From contig SCFE01000071.1 in the NCBI GenBank assembly GCA_004352715.1, positions 112,606 through 176,605 on the forward strand: 64,000 bases of DNA. The letters are read 5' to 3'. The DNA comes from Hofstenia miamia (Eukaryota; Xenacoelomorpha; Acoela). Of this stretch, positions 10,078-20,631 are shown piece by piece (the first letter of the stretch is position 1; each line of letters opens with the position of its first letter). The position numbers and the translations under genes were made by a program. A model generated the notes under the pieces. The model was not told the origin of the DNA. It ran no database searches and worked only from the letters and a program-made list of their open reading frames with translations.

Positions 10078-11077
10078 NNNNNNNNNNNNNNNNNNNNNNN
10101 NNNNNNNNNNNNNNNNNNNNNNNNNNNNNNNNNNNNNNNNNNNNNNNNNNNNNNNNNNNNNNNNNNNNNNNNNNNNNNNNNNNNNNNNNNNNNNNNNNNN
10201 NNNNNNNNNNNNNNNNNNNNNNNNNNNNNNNNNNNNNNNNNNNNNNNNNNNNNNNNNNNNNNNNNNNNNNNNNNNNNNNNNNNNNNNNNNNNNNNNNNNN
10301 NNNNNNNNNNNNNNNNNNNNNNNNNNNNNNNNNNNNNNNNNNNNNNNNNNNNNNNNNNNNNNNNNNNNNNNNNNNNNNNNNNNNNNNNNNNNNNNNNNNN
10401 NNNNNNNNNNNNNNNNNNNNNNNNNNNNNNNNNNNNNNNNNNNNNNNNNNNNNNNNNNNNNNNNNNNNNNNNNNNNNNNNNNNNNNNNNNNNNNNNNNNN
10501 NNNNNNNNNNNNNNNNNNNNNNNNNNNNNNNNNNNNNNNNNNNNNNNNNNNNNNNNNNNNNNNNNNNNNNNNNNNNNNNNNNNNNNNNNNNNNNNNNNNN
10601 NNNNNNNNNNNNNNNNNNNNNNNNNNNNNNNNNNNNNNNNNNNNNNNNNNNNNNNNNNNNNNNNNNNNNNNNNNNNNNNNNNNNNNNNNNNNNNNNNNNN
10701 NNNNNNNNNNNNNNNNNNNNNNNNNNNNNNNNNNNNNNNNNNNNNNNNNNNNNNNNNNNNNNNNNNNNNNNNNNNNNNNNNNNNNNNNNNNNNNNNNNNN
10801 NNNNNNNNNNNNNNNNNNNNNNNNNNNNNNNNNNNNNNNNNNNNNNNNNNNNNNNNNNNNNNNNNNNNNNNNNNNNNNNNNNNNNNNNNNNNNNNNNNNN
10901 NNNNNNNNNNNNNNNNNNNNNNNNNNNNNNNNNNNNNNNNNNNNNNNNNNNNNNNNNNNNNNNNNNNNNNNNNNNNNNNNNNNNNNNNNNNNNNNNNNNN
11001 NNNNNNNNNNNNNNNNNNNNNNNNNNNNNNNNNNNNNNNNNNNNNNNNNNNNNNNNNNNNNNNNNNNNNNNNNNNNN
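10078..11077. other. Assembly gap, 1000 N
   Basis: This is a placeholder gap of exactly 1000 Ns. It hides the start of the minus-strand Gag and the end of its LTR-like sequence. Confidence 0.99.
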
Positions 11078-11385
11078 AACTGCTCACTTTTTAGGTGATG
11101 AAGCCATAATGATCTTCTAGTGGGCATCTGCCTGAAGCAGATCTCCACATCCAGTTTTACCATTCCATCCAATGCTTGAGTGCCCTATGTGTACCCTACA
11201 TTAGCTCAGTGCTTATTCAAGACATGACACAACTCAACTTAAACTCTATTGTGTGAAAGTGTTATATCTATTTGCAACCTGAACTGTTACTAGTTGTTCA
11301 TTAAATATTACATGTAGCCATTACCGAAATATATTGGCTTATTTAAATAAATTCAATTTGAACAACTTCCTAACCTACATTTATA
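11078..11385 (-). repeat. LTR-like sequence, minus orientation (left arm of palindrome)
   Basis: This segment is an imperfect reverse complement (around 80 % by eye) of 11530-11870. Shared landmarks are GTGGGCATCTGCC, GATCTCCACATCCAG, TAGCTCAGTGC, ATTACATGTAGCCATTACC and TTCCTAACCTACATTTATAA. It lies upstream of the minus-strand Gag, where that element's 5' LTR should be. It is cut by the gap on its left. It is more diverged than the plus copy at 31140-31845, so it probably belongs to an older or different insertion. Confidence 0.6.
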
Positions 11386-11387
11386 AT

Positions 11388-12012
11388 CTACTACATGTAT
11401 TAAAATAATTAACTACAAACAAATGGTTGGATGACCAAAACATTGGAAATATATTAATATTATTGTAGATCCAAATTAGTGACCAATAAATGACTGATAA
11501 AGTGACTGAATATGTATTAATTTATAAATGTAGGTTAGGAAACTGCTTGAAACTAATATGTTTAGAAATGCCAATATATTTTGGTAATGGCTACATGTAA
11601 TATCAAATGAGCAGTTAGTAACAAGTCAATTTGTGAGCAGATAAAACACTTTTACAAATTAGACATTAAGTCGAATTGTGTCATGCTTTGAGTATGCACT
11701 GAGCTAGGATAAGGTACACATAAATTGTATTGATGAGCTGAGGTGTGGAACTTGGTCAAATGGAACATCAAAGGAATTGGTGAAACTGGATGTGGAGATC
11801 AGCTTTGGGCAGATGCCCACTGTTGATCACTGGAGAAACTACCACATGGCTTCATCACCTAAATAGTAACTGGTTACACCTATTTACATTATGTTAACAG
11901 AGATAAAAGCCAAGCAGTAGATAATCAGGTAAATCCCTACCCACACAAACATGACTAGTGCTATACAGTAGCAAGAGATAAACAGCAATGATGCCTGGTA
12001 GGGGATGTTACA
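11388..12012 (+). repeat. LTR-like sequence, plus orientation (copy 1)
   Basis: The segment is repeated at 31140-31845 with high similarity, including GTTGGATGAC, AGATCCAAATTAGTGACC, GAGCTAGGATAAGGTACAC and GATAAACAGCAATGATGCC. Both copies end in GGATGTTACA, a plausible LTR end (...CA). Its right half is also the mirror of 11078-11385. Sequence after the shared end differs between copies 1 and 2, which marks 12012 as a true element boundary. The start is uncertain: similarity with copy 2 reaches back to about 11388, but no TG...terminus is obvious. Confidence 0.6.
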
Positions 12013-12023
12013 AAATGGGGAGC

Positions 12024-12365
12024 CTCCACACCAGAACACACAATGGAATGGATCAACACAGATGATGAAAGATTTTTAGTTGAGATAAAGATAACAAAAG
12101 AGTTGGAAGAAATTCACTGCAGAAACTACCAGTATGTCAAAGAAGAGCAAATGGTGGCATCAATGCCAATGCGCAGATGACATTAATGGTCAGAATCAAA
12201 GGCATACAGCTTTTTCTAAAATATTATGAAATATTCTCACAAAAGATTAACAAGTTAAAAGAGATCATGCCAATTGCTGAGAAGATCCAGGAGGTGAAAT
12301 TTTTAAAATATGCCAACACAGTTACAACTGAAAGAGAGGCAGCCCTGAATATGACAAAACAAGCT
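12024..12365 (+). pseudogene. Broken internal ORFs following the LTR-like repeat
   Basis: One frame reads from an ATG near 12041 (MEWINTDDERFLVEIKITK...) to a stop near 12179. A second frame from 12177 continues with IKGIQLFLKYYEIF and KFLKYANTVTTEREAAL, cut by the gap at 12366. Both are rich in charged residues and look coding, but I do not recognise a named domain. Their position after an LTR-like end and before integrase suggests the N-terminal part of an LTR element. A frameshift between them is likely. Confidence 0.45.
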
Positions 12366-13365
12366 NNNNNNNNNNNNNNNNNNNNNNNNNNNNNNNNNNN
12401 NNNNNNNNNNNNNNNNNNNNNNNNNNNNNNNNNNNNNNNNNNNNNNNNNNNNNNNNNNNNNNNNNNNNNNNNNNNNNNNNNNNNNNNNNNNNNNNNNNNN
12501 NNNNNNNNNNNNNNNNNNNNNNNNNNNNNNNNNNNNNNNNNNNNNNNNNNNNNNNNNNNNNNNNNNNNNNNNNNNNNNNNNNNNNNNNNNNNNNNNNNNN
12601 NNNNNNNNNNNNNNNNNNNNNNNNNNNNNNNNNNNNNNNNNNNNNNNNNNNNNNNNNNNNNNNNNNNNNNNNNNNNNNNNNNNNNNNNNNNNNNNNNNNN
12701 NNNNNNNNNNNNNNNNNNNNNNNNNNNNNNNNNNNNNNNNNNNNNNNNNNNNNNNNNNNNNNNNNNNNNNNNNNNNNNNNNNNNNNNNNNNNNNNNNNNN
12801 NNNNNNNNNNNNNNNNNNNNNNNNNNNNNNNNNNNNNNNNNNNNNNNNNNNNNNNNNNNNNNNNNNNNNNNNNNNNNNNNNNNNNNNNNNNNNNNNNNNN
12901 NNNNNNNNNNNNNNNNNNNNNNNNNNNNNNNNNNNNNNNNNNNNNNNNNNNNNNNNNNNNNNNNNNNNNNNNNNNNNNNNNNNNNNNNNNNNNNNNNNNN
13001 NNNNNNNNNNNNNNNNNNNNNNNNNNNNNNNNNNNNNNNNNNNNNNNNNNNNNNNNNNNNNNNNNNNNNNNNNNNNNNNNNNNNNNNNNNNNNNNNNNNN
13101 NNNNNNNNNNNNNNNNNNNNNNNNNNNNNNNNNNNNNNNNNNNNNNNNNNNNNNNNNNNNNNNNNNNNNNNNNNNNNNNNNNNNNNNNNNNNNNNNNNNN
13201 NNNNNNNNNNNNNNNNNNNNNNNNNNNNNNNNNNNNNNNNNNNNNNNNNNNNNNNNNNNNNNNNNNNNNNNNNNNNNNNNNNNNNNNNNNNNNNNNNNNN
13301 NNNNNNNNNNNNNNNNNNNNNNNNNNNNNNNNNNNNNNNNNNNNNNNNNNNNNNNNNNNNNNNNN
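12366..13365. other. Assembly gap, 1000 N
   Basis: This placeholder gap lies where protease, reverse transcriptase and RNase H of the plus-strand LTR element would be expected. Confidence 0.99.
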
Positions 13366-14362
13366 TGAAGTTTGGACCAATGGAAGTGATAGTATCCGAT
13401 AGAGGGGTGCAGTTCGAAAGCAAATTGTTCAACGAAATGGCAAAATTGTTAGAAATAATGACAGAAAAAACAACAGCATACCACCCACAAGCAAATGGAA
13501 TAGAACAATGATTAAATTAATAAGAGTGTTGACATCGAGAGTTGGTGAACGAGACTGGAGAGAGGTAATAGAAATGGTAGAATATTTTTATAACACATCA
13601 GTACATTCTACAACATTAGTAACATCATTTAAAGCGATGTATGGAAGGGAAGCAGCGACACTGATATTGATGCAATATGATACATACACAGAAAAACTGG
13701 ATAATGAGTATATTAGGAAAATTAAAAGCCAACTAACAGGGATTCACAAAGCGATATGTCATAACACCAAGAAGTCTGCAATAAGACAGCAGAGAAATTT
13801 CAATAAGAAGATTTACGGAAAACCTCACAAGAAGGGTGATAAGGTTTATGCTTATACTTTAATGAGGACACAAAACGTAGACCAGGTAAGAAAATTAAAA
13901 ACACAGTGGTCAGGGCCATTTATTATTTCACAGACACTACCTAATAATAATTACAAACTTAATGACGGTAGAATTTTACATTTTCAAAACTTAAAACGGG
14001 CAACAAAAGATATTGACCAAGCTAAATTAGATGAAAATGCACAGTTTAAATTAATTGAAAATAATGACGGTGTATATAATGAAATGAACGAGCTTGATAG
14101 TGTTGCAGAAGAGGAATTCCAAGAAGAGTACAATCCTCAACAGAGAGAGGACAAGAGTGAAAGAAGAGTAATGCCCCAGAGGGCTGTAAAAAATAAAAAT
14201 AAATATGACCCTGAGATATGGGATATTAATTTAGTAACTCCATTTAGATTAGATAATGAAGAGAGCCAGCAGCCAATCACCATTGAAGAGCAGAAGGATA
14301 CGCAGAAAATCCCCGAAATCCGATCGTCAGTTAAAGGGCGTGACGAGGGGAGAAAACACTAA
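13366..14362 (+). pseudogene. Ty3/gypsy-type integrase, one frameshift
   Basis: Integrase inserts the cDNA of LTR elements. After the gap the core domain shows VIVSDRGVQF (second catalytic Asp) and HPQANGIEQ, with the expected Glu 35 residues after that Asp; the family usually has one more residue (G-x-x-E), so a codon seems missing. The frame then stops at about 13511 and the protein resumes at 13508 in another frame (MIKLIRVLTSRV, FYNTSVHSTT). The C-terminal domain has KGDKVY and the GPY/F module WSGPFIISQ (near 13912-13935). The tail is acidic and ends at 14362. The frameshift sits at the catalytic Glu region, so the copy is inactive. Confidence 0.85.
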
Positions 14363-14429
14363 CAGTGATGGTAGAAATACTAGGTCTCCAAAATCCGATT
14401 GTCAGTTAAAGGGCATGACGATGGAGCAT
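14312..14429 (+). repeat. Direct repeat with CCGAT(C/T)GTCAGTTAAAGGGC
   Basis: Two near-identical 30-bp blocks (about 14318-14349 and 14395-14428) share AATCCGAT, GTCAGTTAAAGGGC and TGACGA and are about 77 bp apart. They lie at the end of the integrase frame, where the polypurine tract and 3' LTR would follow; GACGAGGGGAGAAAAC is a purine-rich candidate. The gap at 14430 hides what comes next. Confidence 0.5.
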
Positions 14430-15429
14430 NNNNNNNNNNNNNNNNNNNNNNNNNNNNNNNNNNNNNNNNNNNNNNNNNNNNNNNNNNNNNNNNNNNNNNN
14501 NNNNNNNNNNNNNNNNNNNNNNNNNNNNNNNNNNNNNNNNNNNNNNNNNNNNNNNNNNNNNNNNNNNNNNNNNNNNNNNNNNNNNNNNNNNNNNNNNNNN
14601 NNNNNNNNNNNNNNNNNNNNNNNNNNNNNNNNNNNNNNNNNNNNNNNNNNNNNNNNNNNNNNNNNNNNNNNNNNNNNNNNNNNNNNNNNNNNNNNNNNNN
14701 NNNNNNNNNNNNNNNNNNNNNNNNNNNNNNNNNNNNNNNNNNNNNNNNNNNNNNNNNNNNNNNNNNNNNNNNNNNNNNNNNNNNNNNNNNNNNNNNNNNN
14801 NNNNNNNNNNNNNNNNNNNNNNNNNNNNNNNNNNNNNNNNNNNNNNNNNNNNNNNNNNNNNNNNNNNNNNNNNNNNNNNNNNNNNNNNNNNNNNNNNNNN
14901 NNNNNNNNNNNNNNNNNNNNNNNNNNNNNNNNNNNNNNNNNNNNNNNNNNNNNNNNNNNNNNNNNNNNNNNNNNNNNNNNNNNNNNNNNNNNNNNNNNNN
15001 NNNNNNNNNNNNNNNNNNNNNNNNNNNNNNNNNNNNNNNNNNNNNNNNNNNNNNNNNNNNNNNNNNNNNNNNNNNNNNNNNNNNNNNNNNNNNNNNNNNN
15101 NNNNNNNNNNNNNNNNNNNNNNNNNNNNNNNNNNNNNNNNNNNNNNNNNNNNNNNNNNNNNNNNNNNNNNNNNNNNNNNNNNNNNNNNNNNNNNNNNNNN
15201 NNNNNNNNNNNNNNNNNNNNNNNNNNNNNNNNNNNNNNNNNNNNNNNNNNNNNNNNNNNNNNNNNNNNNNNNNNNNNNNNNNNNNNNNNNNNNNNNNNNN
15301 NNNNNNNNNNNNNNNNNNNNNNNNNNNNNNNNNNNNNNNNNNNNNNNNNNNNNNNNNNNNNNNNNNNNNNNNNNNNNNNNNNNNNNNNNNNNNNNNNNNN
15401 NNNNNNNNNNNNNNNNNNNNNNNNNNNNN
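14430..15429. other. Assembly gap, 1000 N
   Basis: This placeholder gap hides the expected 3' LTR of the plus-strand gypsy-type element. Confidence 0.99.
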
Positions 15430-15638
15430 ATATATATATATGTATTAGTGTTGTGCTTCACAATATAATTAATTGGATTAACCGGTTCGGAGTTCATCTT
15501 AACTCAACCGGTTAATAACAGGTTTTAGCCTGTTGTTTAAAAATTAGTGTTTGCATAGTTATATCTATATCTTTTGCATATGCAATGAAAAACGAAATAT
15601 TTCTTATATTCCTATGAAATTGATTTATTTGTTATATA

Positions 15639-16545
15639 CAGTACTAGCCAGAATTTACGGAACACACTAAATATTTCACAATACACATGAAGTATTCCAC
15701 AAATACAAACATTTCAGTATACACAAACACACAAGCAATGTAAGAGGACATATAGTGTTTGGTGTGAATGGCATTGCTTAAGGCATGTGGTCAGGCATCG
15801 AGCACATGAGTCCCTCAGTGCACTCTGGTGTGATATTTGTGCGGCATACTTGATAATCTCCTCCAAATGTTTAGACGAGGTTGCATTGTAATTCGCCACC
15901 TTTTCCTTAGCCACCTCCAACCATTTCCAATGGTACATAATACATTACGCCATTAATTAGTCATCCGAGGAGTGTGTTACTGCTGCTATTCTTTTTGCAC
16001 AGCATCAGCAGATCGGTATGATTTGAGGTACTTTTCTACCAATCTTCGACGTAGAGTTCTTGTACTAATTTGAATATCACCACCTGTCACAATTCCAGCC
16101 CTTGTGAAGAATGAACTTGCAAATGGAATGATTGTTGCTGCTCTTACAATTCAGCAATCTGTTCTGCCACTTGTACACCTCTTCTTTCGGTCTGTTTTTG
16201 GTGTGAAAATGAATCAGTTTATCAATAGAGGTTGATTGTATGGCTGAAGGGAGCAATCACAATATTGAGGGTTGATGAAATAGTGTGATGGGAGACACCA
16301 CGTTGATGCAGGGTGACAATTTGATATCGAAAATGTGTCAAAATCTCCATATTTTGCATTATATAAATATAGAAATAATGTTAAGTTACTGTTTCTGTTG
16401 GTGTACATAACTGAAAATATATCAAGTCAAATTGCTATTGGACCATTCTAATATATTCATGTGCGAAGAAAAAAATGTAAGTGCGCATCATTCTATGTGT
16501 GCATGCCTTAATTGCTGAGTGTTTTGTAACTTCTGGCCAGCACTG
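15639..16545 (-). mobile_element. Internally deleted Tc1-like transposon
   Basis: The terminal inverted repeats CAGTACTAGCCAGAATTTAC and (reverse complement of the right end) CAGTGCTGGCCAGAAGTTAC match the Tc1-family terminus. They are flanked by TA on both sides (15637-15638 and 16546-16547). At 907 bp it is shorter than a complete Tc1 element. Inside on the minus strand is a helix-turn-helix-like segment with QISTRTLRRRLVEKYLKS (around 16020-16080). The catalytic DDE region is not visible and appears deleted. Confidence 0.8.
15714..16140 (-). pseudogene. Tc1-like transposase remnant (DNA-binding part)
   Basis: Minus-strand translation near 16000-16130 gives a second-HTH-type segment (STRTLRRRLVEKYLKS) like that of Tc1 transposases, in which it contacts the terminal repeats. 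It stops soon after at an in-frame stop. A separate frame at 15714-15938 is open but lacks recognisable catalytic motifs and may be the scrambled C-terminus. The central DDE domain is absent. It lies within perfectly typical Tc1 terminal repeats. Confidence 0.55.
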
Positions 16546-17403
16546 TATATGCCATATATTTTTTATTATCTGATTCATCTATAAAAAATACGAATTTTAT
16601 ACGAAATGGTATTGATAACAAATAAATTTATAATGACGGTACTACACTTTTGACAGTCTTTGAAACACGGCACACATTAGTATAATTCAATAATTTGAAT
16701 GGTAAGAATGTAGATTGGGTCTAGAATTAGGGAATTTGTACAATTTCCCACCATTTCTTTTGTTCTATTTTATACTGCAAACATCGTAATCAATAGATTT
16801 TGAAAATCAAATTAGAATGACTTAACCTGAGTTACCCGCTTCTGCAGATTAACCGACTTTAATCCGACGGGACCGTTTTTATCCTGACCGAGTTAACCAG
16901 ACCAGATCAAGCTCTAATATTTATATATGTACAGTTGTATGTATGCAATTAATACTTTGTTTTAAAAAGCTAGGTTTTCCAGCCTTTACTTTTGATAATA
17001 ATTGCTTCATTCACAACACCGTAGACTCCGTTACTTGCAGAGGCGATACTTGACATTTCACAGGAACTTCGAATATCATACTATTCCAACGCAATCAGAA
17101 ATCAAGCAAATATATCGTATTTATCGAAAATTGTTGAACAAACCTAATTTATGTAGTATCTCGCGTAATCCAGTGCTAACGCAGTCCAAACAAGATCAAC
17201 ATTATTACTGCTTCACTTATTAGCAAAATCTTAATAAATTTTGAAAATTTTAGGATCTCATCGGCATTTTTTAACCCAAAATAATTCCAATCATTGCATT
17301 TACAGTACAATGCTTATATTGTTTGATTGAGGGCGGGAAAATTTTTAATGTATTGGGGCCTTTAAATTTTTTTATTTATTCAATGTTGGAAATATATATA
17401 TAT

Positions 17404-18403
17404 NNNNNNNNNNNNNNNNNNNNNNNNNNNNNNNNNNNNNNNNNNNNNNNNNNNNNNNNNNNNNNNNNNNNNNNNNNNNNNNNNNNNNNNNNNNNNNNNN
17501 NNNNNNNNNNNNNNNNNNNNNNNNNNNNNNNNNNNNNNNNNNNNNNNNNNNNNNNNNNNNNNNNNNNNNNNNNNNNNNNNNNNNNNNNNNNNNNNNNNNN
17601 NNNNNNNNNNNNNNNNNNNNNNNNNNNNNNNNNNNNNNNNNNNNNNNNNNNNNNNNNNNNNNNNNNNNNNNNNNNNNNNNNNNNNNNNNNNNNNNNNNNN
17701 NNNNNNNNNNNNNNNNNNNNNNNNNNNNNNNNNNNNNNNNNNNNNNNNNNNNNNNNNNNNNNNNNNNNNNNNNNNNNNNNNNNNNNNNNNNNNNNNNNNN
17801 NNNNNNNNNNNNNNNNNNNNNNNNNNNNNNNNNNNNNNNNNNNNNNNNNNNNNNNNNNNNNNNNNNNNNNNNNNNNNNNNNNNNNNNNNNNNNNNNNNNN
17901 NNNNNNNNNNNNNNNNNNNNNNNNNNNNNNNNNNNNNNNNNNNNNNNNNNNNNNNNNNNNNNNNNNNNNNNNNNNNNNNNNNNNNNNNNNNNNNNNNNNN
18001 NNNNNNNNNNNNNNNNNNNNNNNNNNNNNNNNNNNNNNNNNNNNNNNNNNNNNNNNNNNNNNNNNNNNNNNNNNNNNNNNNNNNNNNNNNNNNNNNNNNN
18101 NNNNNNNNNNNNNNNNNNNNNNNNNNNNNNNNNNNNNNNNNNNNNNNNNNNNNNNNNNNNNNNNNNNNNNNNNNNNNNNNNNNNNNNNNNNNNNNNNNNN
18201 NNNNNNNNNNNNNNNNNNNNNNNNNNNNNNNNNNNNNNNNNNNNNNNNNNNNNNNNNNNNNNNNNNNNNNNNNNNNNNNNNNNNNNNNNNNNNNNNNNNN
18301 NNNNNNNNNNNNNNNNNNNNNNNNNNNNNNNNNNNNNNNNNNNNNNNNNNNNNNNNNNNNNNNNNNNNNNNNNNNNNNNNNNNNNNNNNNNNNNNNNNNN
18401 NNN
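17404..18403. other. Assembly gap, 1000 N
   Basis: This placeholder gap follows an (AT)n tract. It hides the body of the non-LTR element whose C-terminus appears at 18404. Confidence 0.99.
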
Positions 18404-18714
18404 TCTTCAAAATAGTTAACAATACTTTCCCATACTACAAAAATGACTTTCTTGCTGCAAAATTAGTCAATAAACAAAATAAAAGAACACACATAATTCA
18501 ACCTATTAGGTATAAAAAACGAATAATGAAAAATTCATTTCTAAACACTGCTATAAATATGTGGAATGAATTACCAAAATATATTAAACAAATAAGTAAA
18601 TTAAAAAACTTTAAAATGAATATTAAAAAATATTTTTGCACTTATAATATAAAAAAACTGAAATGGCGAGGTTATAAATTTTATAATCCTGATTACTCTA
18701 TTAATAGAAACTAG
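18404..18714 (+). pseudogene. C-terminal end of a non-LTR reverse transcriptase
   Basis: The open frame begins inside the gap and shows the region after the RT thumb: FKIVNNTFPYY, then AINMWNELPKYIKQISKLKNF, the WN-LP...FK signature of CR1/Jockey-type elements. It ends GYKFYNPDYSINRN followed by a stop. The GYKFYN-DY ending recurs in the minus-strand element at 20632-20817, so both belong to one family. The visible part is intact; the remainder is in the gap. Confidence 0.8.
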
Positions 18715-19142
18715 CAATCGCCATAGCCCAAGTTAACCACTTTTTATTTGTAAATATTCGTTGTTTTCTTTTTTTAGTTTTGTATTACTTTCTTGACGCT
18801 TTCAGAATTTGTTATCAGTATTTCTATTTATTGTTAAAACAATTTCTGAATATAGATTTTTCTTCTTCTTCTTCATACAACATTATGTAGATCTTGTGCA
18901 CTCTTAGTATAAAAGTTGTCTTAAATTGAAATTGTGTGAGTTAAAATTATATAATTTAATCATGTAATTCTAACTGGTGCTTTATTAAACATTTACTTTG
19001 TGTTTGTAGTAGATTTGTTCGTAGTTTCTGTGTCTCCAACCATTTTGTGCAAATTTTTTATAAACTATTTCTTTCATACATATTTTTTGTTTTATGTAAA
19101 GTATATTGGTAGTTGCCTCAAATAAAAATTGTTGTTGTTAAA
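18715..19142 (+). repeat. 3' UTR and (GTT)n tail of a non-LTR element
   Basis: T-rich sequence after the RT stop ends in AAATAAAAATTGTTGTTGTT near 19120-19140, a simple-repeat tail of the kind used by this retrotransposon group. No gene is seen here. Confidence 0.5.
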
Positions 19143-19797
19143 TGAGGGGCATCATAGTCTTATAAGATCTAACCACGAGACAAAAATAAATGTGGGTTCG
19201 TTAATTGAATTTTGAATAAAACTATTCAAATAATTGAACATTGGATAAGTAATACTTAATCCTATTTTTCAAAATCTAGGATGGCTTCAACAAACAATAT
19301 TTAAACGCTTATAATTGACGGACTAATGAAGATATTTAAAATCTAAAAGTATCACAAGATACAGAATAGTTTCCTGTTTCTAGAGCGCGATGACCTTTGA
19401 CTTTGTGCACGCGCGCTTGGACGAAACTCCACAGATTGTCTTTAGAACACAAAGTATTTCAGGGTAGCTGCTGTTTCCATTGGGATTAGACTGCCTTATT
19501 ATCTGAACACTTGATATGGAAATATTTGAATATTTTTACAGAAATGAGACTTTTCATTGAAAAAATTCTTATTTGCCTGTAATTCAGGTATAAGCACATC
19601 TTCATCATTGCATCAGCGCTCTACCAATATTTCTTAACAGATTTGGATAAAATTGTTTAAAATGCGGACAAATCGGTTTGTTCTGCAAAAGTAACACTAG
19701 TGGGTTGAATGGGTATTACGTTTTTTTTCCTTCGGAAATTTTATTGTAAAACAGTATAATTTTAAGTTTAAAAAATATTCCCAGAAGTGTTGTTATT

Positions 19798-20292
19798 CTA
19801 AGCAATCGCACAAATAAAAAAAATTACGATATGCCTGCATGCATAATTGAAGTAATGACTGGACGTCCATTGCAAAACAACAATCATAGGCGAAGTGGTA
19901 AACACACCACTGTTAAGATAGGGCCAGACTATTGCAATAAATGTTTTATCATATTTTGCTTTGCATGTGAAGTGTCCAAAACGTTGATTTCTTAAATGAT
20001 AATAAGATGTGGAAGTTGTAGGCTTTAAAGCTGATGTGTAGAGGATGATCGCAGTCTCGTTGAATCTTGCTGATAATTTACATAGGGTTTTCCTGACATT
20101 AGAGTTTATGATGTTAATTAGCCACGAGCCGTTAAAGTTAAGAACGCGACCAGCGTAATGAGTCAACCGTGTTATGTGTCGATGAGTTTTTAATGTGTAT
20201 ATCCAGGCTGGCTGCAGAAAGGGAGTGTTTGCCGCTGATGGTAAGTTCGTATTCTTTACACCTTTGTGCCTTATAAATAGTGGATTTCGCAT
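19798..20292 (-). CDS. Unrecognised 164-codon open reading frame
   Basis: This is the longest open frame without Ns that I could not link to a transposon. It starts with an ATG and is moderately GC-richer than its surroundings. The protein is rich in Thr, Asn and Tyr with a hydrophobic C-terminus (IVIFFICAIA). No motif is recognised. The plus strand of 20150-20310 is also open and contains a strong donor-like GTAAGT at 20237, so the coding strand is uncertain and this may be an exon or an old repeat. It sits between two non-LTR elements. Confidence 0.25.
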   Translation of the reverse strand: MRNPLFIRHKGVKNTNLPSAANTPFLQPAWIYTLKTHRHITRLTHYAGRVLNFNGSWLINIINSNVRKTLCKLSARFNETAIILYTSALKPTTSTSYYHLRNQRFGHFTCKAKYDKTFIAIVWPYLNSGVFTTSPMIVVLQWTSSHYFNYACRHIVIFFICAIA

Positions 20293-20631
20293 ACCCTCAT
20301 ATCATTCCTGAACATAGTTCTGTTTTAAGTTGAACAGCTATAATTATCTTAACTGAGTAATAACATGCAACTGTATTTTTCACTATAAACTTGAATGGAA
20401 ATTTTTTCTTTCTCTTATGCTATAGCAATCCGAGAAATAAAACACAAATACAATAAAAATACATAAGATAAGATAAGATAGATATTCTTTATTCAGATAA
20501 ATATTAACAACTATAAACTGGTAATTTATCTGAATAGCGTCGTCAATGATACATACATAAAAACACATACAATGGAATAAGGTCTATATACAATAAATCT
20601 ACCAGGCTAGGGATAAATTACTATCAAGATT

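Larger units (their letters stand above)
15446..16914. mobile_element. Possible hAT-like outer element enclosing a Tc1-like insertion
   Basis: The left flank (15446-15540: TTAGTGTTGTGC, GATTAACCGGTTCGGAG, CAACCGGTTAATAAC) and the right flank (16830-16914: GATTAACCGAC, GACCGAGTTAACC, then GATCAAGCTCTAATA) share inverted TTAACC(G) motifs and TAGtGtTG / TAGaGcTTG-like ends. The Tc1-like element at 15639-16545 lies between them. No transposase or 8-bp target duplication was confirmed, so this is tentative. Confidence 0.3.

Noticed and set aside
7831-18714. Apparent ORFs of 345-479 codons spanning N runs.
   Set aside because: Most of their length is unknown sequence. Only the readable ends were used.
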